64,000 bases of DNA. It comes from Streptomyces sp. NRRL S-455 (lineage in GTDB: Bacteria; Actinomycetota; Actinomycetes; Streptomycetales; Streptomycetaceae). The DNA lies in assembly GCF_000717875.1 (NCBI RefSeq), contig NZ_JOCT01000013.1:124001-188000 (forward strand). The letters run 5' to 3'. The notes under the pieces are model-generated. The model was not told where the DNA came from. It saw only the letters and a list, made by a program, of their open reading frames with translations, and did not search any database. Both the position numbers and the translations under genes were made by a program. This document shows positions 7,072-16,984 of the stretch, piece after piece; the first letter of the stretch is position 1, and each line of letters begins with the position of its first letter.

Positions 7072-10000
7072 GTGTCTCCCGAACTGACCCCTGTGCTCAA
7101 AACCGTTCTCGATCAGTCCTCTCGCGTTCTCAAGACGTACGCCGTCGATCCAGGTCTGATCCCTGAACACGCGAACGGAGAAAGACGGATCACCCAGGGC
7201 GGATACGGCGACCGTCAGCTCTTCGAACTCGTCCAGAACGCCGCCGACGAAATCGCGGCCGAGCCGGGCGGCACCACCCACGTCGTTCTCACGGACACAC
7301 ATCTCTATTGCGCGAACGAGGGGACACCGGTTACCCCTGAAGGGGCTGAGACGATCCTCCGCATGAGCATGTCGCGGAAACGTGGCGGCCAGATCGGACG
7401 TTTCGGGGTCGGCGTCAAATCTGTCCTCGTCGTGACCGACGCCCCACAGTTCTTCAGTCGCACTGGCTCCTTCGGCTTCGATCGCGAGTGGGCCTCTGCG
7501 CAGATCCGCGCCATTCCCGAGGTCACTGCTCGACTCGGCGAGGACTTCGAGGCGCCTGTGCTACGCATGGCCCGCCCCTTGGACGAAGCTGCCGAACGTG
7601 CCGCCGACCCTGTACTCGACGAACTCGCTAGCTGGGCCACCACCGTCGTCCGCCTCCCGTTGCTCGACGGTGCTGCCGATCGCCTCGGCCAGGACATGCA
7701 CGGAGGGCCGTCGGCCGGAAGCCGGGAGGAGTTTCCCGTCGGTTTTCAGCTCTTCTCACCTCACGTGGCCAAGGTGATCCTGGAGGATCGCCGTCCCCGC
7801 CCCGTCGTGCGACGGACCCTCACCGTCGAACGTGACCACACGCTGCACGCCGTACGTGAGGAGCGCCCCGGTCGGCATTCATCGGCCAACCGATGGCGGG
7901 TGTTCACTCTCACCCACGAGCCGACGGGCACCGCCCGTTCCAGCGCGGGCGAGTTGCACGACCGTGTCTCCCTCGACCTCTCGTGGGCCGTGCCCGAGTA
8001 TGAGCAGGACCCCACCACCGGACTCATGTCCTCCCCCAAGGGCCGGGGGAGGTTCTGGTCGTTCTTCCCGACCAAGTACGAGATGACGCTCAGCGGAATC
8101 CTCAATGGAGCCTGGAAGACCAACGAGGACCGGCAGAACCTGTTGGACTCGTCCCCGTTCAACCAGGAGATGATCCGGGTGGCCGCCCGGCTGGTGGTCG
8201 AGTCGCTGCCAGAGCTGGCGCCCGCCGAGGACCCGGCTGCGTACCTTCCGCTCCTTCCCGGACGTCCCCGTGAGTCGGAGACCGTGAGTTGGGCCGACCG
8301 CTACCTCACCGAACGGATCTGGGAAGCCACCGCCCACCGGCCGTCGCTGCCGGACCAGGACGGTCGGCTGCAGGTGCCGCGCGACCTGAACATCCACCCG
8401 CAGCTCGGCAAGGACACCAAGTCCCTGGTCCGCTGGTTGACCCTCTGGAACTCGTACGGCGGCCGGCCCACGAACTGGTTGCACCCGTCCGCGGATGCCA
8501 CCGACCTCCGCGCGGGCAAGGTGGAGCACATCCTCAAGGCCGCCAAGCGTGAACGCGCCTCCGTCCGGGAGTGGTTGGAAGCTCTGGTCGCCGACGGCAC
8601 CGCCGAGGCGTCCGCCACCGCCGTCCGCATCGTCGCCGACATGATCCAGTCAGCCTCGCCGTACGCGGATCAGGCCCGTACCGCGCGGATCGTGCTGACC
8701 GAGGAGCAGGGCATGGTGGCGCCGGTCGTCGGCAAAGTGTTCCGTCGCACCGACCAGGACGGGCTGCGCGAGTCCCTCGTCTATGTCGACAGCTTGCTGT
8801 CCGACGACCCCTCGCTCGCCGCCGCCCTCGCCACGCTCGGCATCCGCGAGGCCGACGTCCGGGGCCGCTTCGTCAGCGTGCTGGAGCAGGGGTTCTCCTC
8901 GTACGGCGCTCAGGACTGGACTCGGTTCTGGGAGCTGTTTCACCATGCAGGCAGCGGCCAGCTGTCGCACGAGGTGATCCGGCGGGTGCCCGTACCGCTG
9001 TCGACTCTGTGCGTGCGCACCGCGGACGGACGCTTCCACCTGATGCGTGACTGTCTGCTGCCCGGGCCGGTCGTGTCCGCGGAATCGGACCCAGCGGTCG
9101 CCGTGGACGCCCGGTTCCACTCCGATGACATGGCCTTCTTCCGCGAGGTAGGGCTGCGTGACCGTCCCACGGGAGGACACCGCCCTGAGGAAGAACCGTG
9201 GTTCGAGCAGTACAGGGAGGTAATGCACAAGGCCTACTGCGCGACGCTGCCCGACCAGGCGTCCCGGCCGACGCTAGCCAAGATCAAGCTGGAGGGCGCA
9301 GCGGTCGGCGGACCGCTGCACCTGCTGCCCCAGCTCTCGGAACAGGCCCGAGCCAACTTCCTGAAGGTGCTGTCCGAGGATGCCCTCGTCGACAACTGGA
9401 CGCTGCAGGTGGGGGCACAGGTCGGCACCCGTCGCGCCGTGGCCTCGCCGATGCGTTGGATGCTCAAGCGGCACGGCCTCGTGCCGACATCACAGGGCCT
9501 GCGCCGCGTCACCGAGGCGGTCGGCCCACAGCTCGCCGCGTACAGCGACGTGCTGCCGGTGGCGCAGATCAGCATCGAGAAGGCCCGGAAGCTTCGTCTC
9601 CCAGCGAGCGTCGAAGAGGTACCGGACTCTTTTTGGGACCAGCTCCTGGCCAAGCTCCAGCACAGCGAGGACGACGCCTTCGTCGGCAACACCTACGTGC
9701 TTCTGACCCGCCTTGAGGTGTCCTTCCCCGAGGACACCCTCACTCGGTGCCGGATCGGCGACGAGTGGGGCACGCGCCCCGACGGTGAGATCGCCGTCGC
9801 CTCGTCGCAGGAGGAGTATCGGGCACTGCGGGCGGAGCGACTCCCCGCCCTGCTGACCGCGTCCGCCCAGGATGCCGCGGTGCTCGTCAAGCAGTGGGGG
9901 ATGCTCCCGTACGCCGATGTGATCAGCCGCGAGACCCGCTACGAGAGCGCCGGTGAGGCGGTACCGCTCAAGGAGGCGTACCCCGCGCTGCGGCAGCTCC

Positions 10001-11832
10001 ACGGCTCCAAGGTGGACCAGTACACGCTGCAGCGGTGCAAGGTACTCGAAGAGGTGACGCGCACCCCCAACGGCATGAAACCGAAGACGCTGAACAGCAG
10101 CCTGCAGGGGTCCGTGATCCTCGTGCTTGAGCCGGCCACGCCTCTTGAGGTCCTGATGGCCGTGGACAGGGAACTGCACTGGCGCATGGGCGAGTCAGGT
10201 TGTCGGCAGGTGCTGGAGGCCCAGCAGCGTCAGGAGCAGGACCAGAAGGTCAAGAACGCGCTGAAAGCCGTGCGTGAGGCAGACGACGTGGTGACGAAGC
10301 TCCTGCTTCTGCTGGGAGCCGAGGCCCTGCGGGACCGCCTGCCCGCCGGTCTGATGGACGGTGAGCGCGCGGAGAACGGCGGAACCGAGCCCGACGGCTA
10401 CCGCATCGCGCAGATGGCGTTCAACGCACACGGCGACGGCATCTTGCAAGTGCACACCCGTGACCTGCAGAACCTCTACCCCAGCCACGCCCCGGCGTCT
10501 TTCACGGGCGCCTCCACGGCAGTGGCGTTCGTGGCGGACCTCCGCTTCCCTGACGCCTTCGCCGGGTTCAGGGCGCCGCCGTTGGAGCCGCGTATCGACG
10601 TGGACGGACCTCGGCACTTCCCACGTCTGCACGACTACCAGGAGCGGCTGGCCGCCAACGTCTTCACGATGTTGGACCGCATCGTCCCCCAGCGCGGCAT
10701 GCTGTCTCTGCCGACCGGCGCGGGCAAGACGCGCGTCACGGCCGAGGCGGTGATCCGTTGGGTGAAGCAGGTGGAGCGGCTCGACGGGCCGATCCTGTGG
10801 GTCGCCCAGACCGAGGAGTTGTGCGAGCAGGCGGTGCAGAGCTGGAAGTTCGTCTGGGAGAAGGTCGGCGCGGAGACGCCGCTGGCGATCAACCGGCTGT
10901 GGTCGACGAACGAGGCGGGTCCCGTCACCGACCGGCCGCAGCTGGTCGTCGCGACGGACGCCAAGCTCCAGCAACCGAACTGCCTCGCCGCCGAGGCCTA
11001 CGCATGGCTGCGGGACGCCGCCCTCGTCATCGTCGACGAGGCGCACACCGCCATCACACCCCGCTACACCGAGATCCTGGCGCACCTGGGCCTGACGGCC
11101 TCCCGTACCGACCGCCATCTCCTGGGTCTCACCGCGACGCCCTTCCGCAACACCAACCAGGATGAGACCCGCCGCCTGATCAATCGCTTCGGTGGCCGGC
11201 GTCTGGACAAGGGTGTCTTCACGAGCGACGACGCGTACGCCGAGCTTCAGAAGCTCGGCATGCTGGCACAGGTCGAACACCGCCTCCTGCAGGGCGGCAC
11301 GATCACCCTGACCCGTGAGGAGAAGCAGCGCGCCGAGCAGTTGAGCCTCCTGTCGAGGGCGGCCGAGCAACGGCTGGCCGACGATCACGACCGCAATGCC
11401 CGTATTCTGGACGAGATCTCCGACATGCCGGAGGACTGGCCGGTGCTGGTGTTCGCGACCTCGGTCGACCACGCCAAGTACCTCGCGGCGAAGCTCCGCG
11501 ACCGGAAGATCACCGCCTCCGCCGTCGACTCCACCACGTCGGCCAACGACCGCCGCCGACGGATCGACGACTTCCGGGCGGGCCGCACCCGCGTGCTCAC
11601 CAACTACGGCGTCCTCACCCAGGGGTTCGACGCCCCCGCCACCCGAGCCGTTGTCGTGGCACGCCCGGTCTACAGCCCCAACGTGTACCAGCAGATGATC
11701 GGGCGGGGTCTGCGCGGACCGCTCAACGGCGGCAAGGACACCTGCCTGATCCTCAACGTCAGGGACAACATCCAGAACTTCGACACCGCACTGGCCTTCA
11801 CCCAGTTCGAACACCTGTGGAGCAGCAAGTGA
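7072..11832 (+). CDS. Sacsin-like GHKL ATPase fused to SF2 DEAH helicase
   Basis: A 1586-aa protein when started at the GTG with GGAG 4 bp upstream. The N terminus is a sacsin/Hsp90-like ATPase: FELVQNAADE (Glu52, Asn56, Asp59), YCANEGTPVTPEG in place of the usual D-G motif, and the glycine lid GQIGRFGVGVKS (107-118). A ~900-residue middle region is unrecognised. The C terminus is an SF2 helicase/translocase: Walker A LPTGAGKTR (about 1213), IVDEAHTA (about 1321), GLTATPFR (about 1352) and QQMIGRGLRG (about 1540). It is the first gene of the plus-strand unit and its stop overlaps the UvrD-like start by 4 bp. It probably couples ATP-driven conformational switching to DNA translocation. The longer open frame to 6760 looks non-coding. 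Confidence 0.88.
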   Translation: MSPELTPVLKTVLDQSSRVLKTYAVDPGLIPEHANGERRITQGGYGDRQLFELVQNAADEIAAEPGGTTHVVLTDTHLYCANEGTPVTPEGAETILRMSMSRKRGGQIGRFGVGVKSVLVVTDAPQFFSRTGSFGFDREWASAQIRAIPEVTARLGEDFEAPVLRMARPLDEAAERAADPVLDELASWATTVVRLPLLDGAADRLGQDMHGGPSAGSREEFPVGFQLFSPHVAKVILEDRRPRPVVRRTLTVERDHTLHAVREERPGRHSSANRWRVFTLTHEPTGTARSSAGELHDRVSLDLSWAVPEYEQDPTTGLMSSPKGRGRFWSFFPTKYEMTLSGILNGAWKTNEDRQNLLDSSPFNQEMIRVAARLVVESLPELAPAEDPAAYLPLLPGRPRESETVSWADRYLTERIWEATAHRPSLPDQDGRLQVPRDLNIHPQLGKDTKSLVRWLTLWNSYGGRPTNWLHPSADATDLRAGKVEHILKAAKRERASVREWLEALVADGTAEASATAVRIVADMIQSASPYADQARTARIVLTEEQGMVAPVVGKVFRRTDQDGLRESLVYVDSLLSDDPSLAAALATLGIREADVRGRFVSVLEQGFSSYGAQDWTRFWELFHHAGSGQLSHEVIRRVPVPLSTLCVRTADGRFHLMRDCLLPGPVVSAESDPAVAVDARFHSDDMAFFREVGLRDRPTGGHRPEEEPWFEQYREVMHKAYCATLPDQASRPTLAKIKLEGAAVGGPLHLLPQLSEQARANFLKVLSEDALVDNWTLQVGAQVGTRRAVASPMRWMLKRHGLVPTSQGLRRVTEAVGPQLAAYSDVLPVAQISIEKARKLRLPASVEEVPDSFWDQLLAKLQHSEDDAFVGNTYVLLTRLEVSFPEDTLTRCRIGDEWGTRPDGEIAVASSQEEYRALRAERLPALLTASAQDAAVLVKQWGMLPYADVISRETRYESAGEAVPLKEAYPALRQLHGSKVDQYTLQRCKVLEEVTRTPNGMKPKTLNSSLQGSVILVLEPATPLEVLMAVDRELHWRMGESGCRQVLEAQQRQEQDQKVKNALKAVREADDVVTKLLLLLGAEALRDRLPAGLMDGERAENGGTEPDGYRIAQMAFNAHGDGILQVHTRDLQNLYPSHAPASFTGASTAVAFVADLRFPDAFAGFRAPPLEPRIDVDGPRHFPRLHDYQERLAANVFTMLDRIVPQRGMLSLPTGAGKTRVTAEAVIRWVKQVERLDGPILWVAQTEELCEQAVQSWKFVWEKVGAETPLAINRLWSTNEAGPVTDRPQLVVATDAKLQQPNCLAAEAYAWLRDAALVIVDEAHTAITPRYTEILAHLGLTASRTDRHLLGLTATPFRNTNQDETRRLINRFGGRRLDKGVFTSDDAYAELQKLGMLAQVEHRLLQGGTITLTREEKQRAEQLSLLSRAAEQRLADDHDRNARILDEISDMPEDWPVLVFATSVDHAKYLAAKLRDRKITASAVDSTTSANDRRRRIDDFRAGRTRVLTNYGVLTQGFDAPATRAVVVARPVYSPNVYQQMIGRGLRGPLNGGKDTCLILNVRDNIQNFDTALAFTQFEHLWSSK

Positions 11833-13742
11833 CCGACCCCTACGGTGACAGCCCTCCGCTCACCGAAGAGCAGCGGGCCGTCGTCGACCTCCCCTGGGAC
11901 ACCCGGCTCCTCGTCACCGCGGCGGCAGGCTCCGGCAAGACCCATACGGTCGTACGGCGCCTCGACGCCCTGGTGGGCCACGAGGATCCCGAGGAGGCAC
12001 TGGAGGCGGGCGAGATCCTCGTCCTCAGCTTCTCGCGCGCCGCCGTCCGTGAGTTACGGGACCGGATCGCCCGGCACGGCGACCGGGCCCGCAGGGTGCG
12101 CGTTCAGACCTTCGACTCGTGGGCGTACCAGTTGCTCGCATCCGCCTACCCTGACGAGGAGTGGGCGACCCGCAGCTTCGACGACCGCATCCGTGCGGCC
12201 ACGGACGCGGTCATGAAGGGCGCGGTGGAAGCGGGGGAAATCGGCGCTCCCTCGCATGTGGTGATCGACGAGGCACAAGACCTGGTGGGCGACCGTCGGG
12301 ACTTGGTGGAAACGCTGCTCGACCGCTTCCAGCGTTCGTGCGGGTTCACCGTGGTCGGCGACTCGGCCCAGGGCATCTACGGCTTCCAGATCGAGAACCC
12401 GACGGAACGAGCCGGAGAGACGGACAGGTTCTTCGCCTGGCTGCGGACGTCCTACGACGACCTCGTCGAGCTCGAACTGACCGAGAACTTCCGTGCAAAG
12501 AGCCCCGAGGCGCGCACCGCCCTCGCCCTCGGCGGCCGGCTGCAGAACCTGGCCGGCTTCGCGAGCGGCCAACTGGCTCTGGCCGAGGTGCTCCACGCCG
12601 AGCTGCGCGACCGGCTGCTCGACCTACCGGGACTCGGAGACCTGTCCGACGAGTTCACGCTGCAGACGTTGAAGGCGTACCCCGGCGCCTGCGCGATCCT
12701 GACCCGCGACAACCGTCAGGCGCTCGCCGTCTCCGAGCTCCTTCACGAGCACGGCGTGGAGCACGCGCTGAAGCGTTCACTGCAGGATCGGCCCGTGCCG
12801 TACTGGGTCGCCGAACTACTGCGCCGCGCCGAGTCGGCGACGCTCACGGAGCCACGGTTCCTGGAGCTGCTCGGGGAAATCCCGCTGCCCGCGGGCGTGG
12901 AACCGCAGCGATGCTGGCGGTCCTTGCGGGCCGCGACCCGGCGCACCGGCCGAGGCCTTGTCGATGTCGCCGCCGTGGGGCGCCTGGTGGCCGAGGGTCG
13001 CTTCCCCGACGAGCTGGGCGACCCGGAGACGGCTCGTTTGACCGTCTCGACGGTGCACCGGGCCAAGGGTTTGGAGTACGACCGGGTGCTGCTGCTGTCT
13101 CCCCCGTCCATCGCTGAGCTGCGAAGGACGCACGAGGACCTTGATGTGCCGGCCGAGGCGCGCGCCCTCTACGTGGCCATGACGCGGGCCCGCGAGGACC
13201 TGTACCACGTGGCCGGACCCGACACCTCCCGCATACGGCGTCACCGCCCCACCGGCCGCTGGTACCTGGGTGGTTGGAAGAAGCACGAGCGCTACGGCAT
13301 CCAGGTCCTGCCGGGAGACGTCCACCGCGAGCAGCCTCCCGGCTCCTACAACGCGGACCTTGCCGCCGTCGAGACGCAGACATACCTGCTCGAGCAGGTT
13401 CGTCCGGGTGACGCGGTGGCGCTTCGGTTGCGCCACTCGCTGACCGCGGGGCCAGGCCAAAGTCCCCCGTATGACGTGGTCCATCGCGACCGGGTCATCG
13501 GCGAGGCGTCCGAGCGCTTCCGTCGGGACCTGTATGCGGTCGAGATGATCTCGCGCTCGTGGGACGTCAGCTGGCCCAGGCAGATCGTCGGCCTGCGGGT
13601 CGACATGCTGGAGACGGTCGCGGGCAGCACCGCAGCCGGCGCCAACGCAGGGCTTGGCGGGAACGGGGTGTGGATGGCCCCTCGGATCACCGGAATCGGT
13701 CGGCACCGGCGCGCCACGCGGCCACAGGAGGGACAGGGATGA
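11829..13742 (+). CDS. UvrD/PcrA-like SF1 helicase
   Basis: A 637-aa SF1A helicase started at the GTG that overlaps the upstream stop (GTGA); a GTG four codons earlier is the alternative. Motif I is TAAAGSGKTHT (33-43), motif II VIDEAQD (about 145), motif III GDSAQGIYGFQ (about 177). Late motifs are STVHRAKGLEYDRVLLL (about 407) and YVAMTRARED (about 448). It is shorter than UvrD (~720 aa). The last ~150 residues are not a recognisable nuclease; they may be a small beta domain. It would unwind or translocate on single-stranded DNA with 3'-5' polarity. Its position between the GHKL/SF2 fusion and DrmA makes it a structural member of this locus; canonical DISARM operons do not include it. Confidence 0.9.
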   Translation: MTDPYGDSPPLTEEQRAVVDLPWDTRLLVTAAAGSGKTHTVVRRLDALVGHEDPEEALEAGEILVLSFSRAAVRELRDRIARHGDRARRVRVQTFDSWAYQLLASAYPDEEWATRSFDDRIRAATDAVMKGAVEAGEIGAPSHVVIDEAQDLVGDRRDLVETLLDRFQRSCGFTVVGDSAQGIYGFQIENPTERAGETDRFFAWLRTSYDDLVELELTENFRAKSPEARTALALGGRLQNLAGFASGQLALAEVLHAELRDRLLDLPGLGDLSDEFTLQTLKAYPGACAILTRDNRQALAVSELLHEHGVEHALKRSLQDRPVPYWVAELLRRAESATLTEPRFLELLGEIPLPAGVEPQRCWRSLRAATRRTGRGLVDVAAVGRLVAEGRFPDELGDPETARLTVSTVHRAKGLEYDRVLLLSPPSIAELRRTHEDLDVPAEARALYVAMTRAREDLYHVAGPDTSRIRRHRPTGRWYLGGWKKHERYGIQVLPGDVHREQPPGSYNADLAAVETQTYLLEQVRPGDAVALRLRHSLTAGPGQSPPYDVVHRDRVIGEASERFRRDLYAVEMISRSWDVSWPRQIVGLRVDMLETVAGSTAAGANAGLGGNGVWMAPRITGIGRHRRATRPQEGQG

Positions 13743-16700
13743 CGCACGAAGAGAGTCGACATGTCGAGCACTACCGCGTCCGCGAGGAGTTGGTGGCCCG
13801 ACTGCGACGCGAGCTGCTGGGCCCGGACGTCGAGGCCGGTGACGACCCTCATGAGGTGCTCACACAGGACGCCCCGATCAACCGCTACCTGACCGGCGTT
13901 CTATACCCGAGGCCTGCGAACGAACGGGCCCGGCGGCAGATGGAGGATGTCGACGCCGAGAAGGACGGAGTGGACGCCGCTCCCCTCCTCGGTCGAAAGA
14001 GCCCGGACGAGGAGGAGAACGGGCTCGAACCACCTGCGACAGGCGAGCGCAAGCCCTCGACCATGGGCCTGACCTTCGCTGTGGACCCCGGCATCTGCCC
14101 CGAGGTCGTGATTTCCGCGCGGGCTGCAAGATACGAGCCGGTCGACGCGGAGGGCCGACTCATTTCCGCTCAGCGTGCCGAAGCCCGGACGACCGACCAT
14201 CAGCGGGAGCACTGGCGACGCAAGGAGCTAGACCTTCCGCATACCCGAGTGGACGTCACCCTTCCCGGGCGGCTGAAGCCGGCACCGCAGCTCGCCGACG
14301 GCGTAGAACTGGACGTCCTGGTACGCAAGCCGAACCACGAGTCCGGGAGCGTTACTCTCACCGTCACGCTCGTCAACACGAACACGGTCGGGGAACGAGA
14401 GCTCCAGGACGCATTCGCGCTCTTCCAGACGGGCTTGCGGGTCCGAGCGGCCGACGGCTCCTCTGCATTCGTCGAGCGCCCCGCAGCTCTGTCAGCCGTG
14501 GACCCGGAGCTGAACACGAGCCGCTTGCTGCACCGACACGCCCCCACCTTTGCAGTGGGACACGGTTGCGCAGCGGTCTGGGACTGGACCCCGCCACCGG
14601 TCGGCCTGACCGAGATAAGGCAACGCGCCGCCGTCGCCGAGGTCCGCACCGAGTTCGTACCGACGCACGAGGTACTGCTGACCGACTCCAATCGAGACAT
14701 CGACAGCTCCGCCCTCGGCATGCTCGGTCTCGCCACACGGCCGGACGCGGAAGTGCTCGCGGCGCTGACCGGGCTGGCCGACGGTTACGCGCAGTGGATC
14801 GACGCGAAGGCCGTCGAAGCCGCAGCGTTCGCGCGTACTCAGTACGAGGACGCCGCGATCGAACAGCTCGAGGCATGCAGAGAGGCGCTCGGCCGGATTC
14901 GCGAGGGCATTCGACTACTGAGCGAGAAGCCGGACGTGATGAAGGCGTTCCGGCTGGCCAACCGCGCCATGGCGGAGCAACGGGCGCGCAGTGCCTGGGT
15001 GAAGGAAGGGTGCAAGGGCGAACCCGACCGGGACAACCAGCGCTGGTACCCCTTCCAGATCGCATTCATGCTGCAGTGCCTCTCAGGCATAGACGACCCG
15101 AATCACCCCGACCGCGCCATCTCCGACCTGCTGTGGTTCCCGACCGGCGGTGGGAAGACCGAGGCCTACCTCGGGCTGATCGCGTTCACCACGTTCCTGC
15201 GACGCCTGCGGCACAAGGCTCACGGTGACGGTGTGACGGTACTGATGCGGTACACGTTGCGCCTGCTCACGCTGCAGCAGTTCGAACGTGCCACGGTGCT
15301 GATCTGTGCCATGGAGCAACTACGCCTGTCCGATCCAGAGGCTCTGGGCAACGAGGTCATCTCCATCGGCATGTGGGTCGGCAAGTCGGCGACGCCCAAC
15401 GATCTGACCACCGCCGCCAAAAAGATCAAGGAACTGCGCGCCAAGCGGAACCTGCAGACAGAGAACCCTGTCCAGCTGCACGCCTGCCCATGGTGCGGAT
15501 CCGCGCTCGACGCCTACAACTACGAAGTCGACGAGATGCGCGAGCGCATGGACGTGCGCTGCCCCGGACGGGACTGTGCGTTTTCCAAGGGCCTTCCGGT
15601 GCACTTGGTGGACCAGACCGTGTACAAGGCCCGTCCGACGTTGGTCATCGCGACCGTGGACAAGTTCGCTTCCCTGCCATGGCGCAAGGAGACTGCGGCC
15701 CTGTTCAATCGGGACGACGACCTGACCCCTGCACCCGAGCTGATCGTGCAGGATGAACTGCACCTGATCTCGGGTCCGTTGGGCACTTTGACGGGCCTGT
15801 ACGAGACGGCTGTCGACACGCTTGCCGACCAGCCGAAGGTGATCGCGTCCACGGCGACCATCCGGCGCGCCGCCGAACAGGGCCGTAGCCTGTTCGACCG
15901 TGCGGTACGCCAGTTCCCGCCCGCAGGTCTCGATTCCCGTGACTCGTGGTTCGCCGTAGAGGCCCCCCGCGAGATCAAGGCGAGCCGTCGCTACGTCGGT
16001 CTGCTCGCTCCCGGGGCGAGTCAGGCAACCCTGTTGATCCGTACGTATGCGGCACTGCTGCACGGAGCCCTGTGTGCCGACACCACCGACCAGGTCCGTG
16101 ACACGTACTGGACCCTCGTCGGCTACTTCAACAGCCTACGCGTGCTCTCCGGCGCGGAGCTCCAGGTCAACGATGACGTCGAGGACTATCTCAGACTCCT
16201 GGCCGACCGTGACGGCACCGAGATCCGCCGTTCCGACCGATACTCGGAGCTGACGAGTCGCGTGGACGCAAGCCTGATCCCCACGCGTCTCAAGGAGATC
16301 GAAAAGCGCTACCCGAACGTCGATGTGCGAGACGTACTGCTCGCGACGAACATGATCGCCGTGGGCGTGGATGTCAACCGGCTCGGCCTGATGGCGCTCG
16401 CGGGCCAGCCACAGACGACCGCCGAGTACATCCAGGCGACCAGTCGTGTCGGACGCGCCCACCCCGGCCTGGTGGCCGTGATGCTCAACTCCGCGCGTTC
16501 CCGGGACCGCTCGCACTACGAGAACTTCCAGCACTTCCACTCGGCTCTCTACCGCGAGGTGGAGTCGACGTCCGTGACTCCGTTCTCCGCGCGCTCCCGC
16601 GATCGCGGTCTGCACGCGGTGGTCGTGGCACTGGCCCGCATCCTCATCCCTGAGGCGCGCGAGAACGACGCCGCCGGCCGCATCCGTGCCTTCGAAGACC

Positions 16701-16984
16701 GACTGAAAGCGGAGATCAGACCGCTGCTGACCAGCCGCGTCTCGCAGATCGCGCCGGAGGAGACACAGGCGACCGCCGACGCGTTCGACGAGTTCGTCGA
16801 CTGGTGGGGCAGAGCAGCCGACACTTACGGCGGGCTGCTGTACGCACCGGTGCGCGGAGACCGCACACCCGCCCTGCTCAAGTCGTACGACGACGAGTCC
16901 GAGGACACGGGATCCTGGCCGACCCTGTGGAGTCTGCGCGATGTGGATGCCGAGTCCGCCCTTTTCCTGGAGGCAACCCGATGA
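13739..16984 (+). CDS. drmA: DrmA-like DISARM helicase
   Basis: A 1081-aa protein with an ATG overlapping the upstream stop (ATGA) and a GGAGGG ribosome binding site. It matches the DISARM helicase DrmA. Walker A is WFPTGGGKTEAYLGL (about 463). A zinc-binding-like pair of motifs CPWCG and CPGRDC lies at about 581-615. The DEAD-box variant is VQDELHLISG (about 669), followed by STATIRR and by the C-terminal helicase motif IQATSRVGRAHPG (about 895). The N-terminal ~450 residues are of unknown fold. In DISARM, DrmA works with DrmB on incoming phage DNA. Here both are present and adjacent, but DrmC is not seen. Family assignment is firm; the biological outcome is inference. Confidence 0.9.
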   Translation: MTHEESRHVEHYRVREELVARLRRELLGPDVEAGDDPHEVLTQDAPINRYLTGVLYPRPANERARRQMEDVDAEKDGVDAAPLLGRKSPDEEENGLEPPATGERKPSTMGLTFAVDPGICPEVVISARAARYEPVDAEGRLISAQRAEARTTDHQREHWRRKELDLPHTRVDVTLPGRLKPAPQLADGVELDVLVRKPNHESGSVTLTVTLVNTNTVGERELQDAFALFQTGLRVRAADGSSAFVERPAALSAVDPELNTSRLLHRHAPTFAVGHGCAAVWDWTPPPVGLTEIRQRAAVAEVRTEFVPTHEVLLTDSNRDIDSSALGMLGLATRPDAEVLAALTGLADGYAQWIDAKAVEAAAFARTQYEDAAIEQLEACREALGRIREGIRLLSEKPDVMKAFRLANRAMAEQRARSAWVKEGCKGEPDRDNQRWYPFQIAFMLQCLSGIDDPNHPDRAISDLLWFPTGGGKTEAYLGLIAFTTFLRRLRHKAHGDGVTVLMRYTLRLLTLQQFERATVLICAMEQLRLSDPEALGNEVISIGMWVGKSATPNDLTTAAKKIKELRAKRNLQTENPVQLHACPWCGSALDAYNYEVDEMRERMDVRCPGRDCAFSKGLPVHLVDQTVYKARPTLVIATVDKFASLPWRKETAALFNRDDDLTPAPELIVQDELHLISGPLGTLTGLYETAVDTLADQPKVIASTATIRRAAEQGRSLFDRAVRQFPPAGLDSRDSWFAVEAPREIKASRRYVGLLAPGASQATLLIRTYAALLHGALCADTTDQVRDTYWTLVGYFNSLRVLSGAELQVNDDVEDYLRLLADRDGTEIRRSDRYSELTSRVDASLIPTRLKEIEKRYPNVDVRDVLLATNMIAVGVDVNRLGLMALAGQPQTTAEYIQATSRVGRAHPGLVAVMLNSARSRDRSHYENFQHFHSALYREVESTSVTPFSARSRDRGLHAVVVALARILIPEARENDAAGRIRAFEDRLKAEIRPLLTSRVSQIAPEETQATADAFDEFVDWWGRAADTYGGLLYAPVRGDRTPALLKSYDDESEDTGSWPTLWSLRDVDAESALFLEATR

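Noticed and set aside
10195..11814. 539-residue minus-strand frame opposite the helicase part of the GHKL/SF2 gene
   Set aside because: The plus frame carries all helicase motifs; the minus frame is Val/Gly/Arg-rich and unlike any protein.
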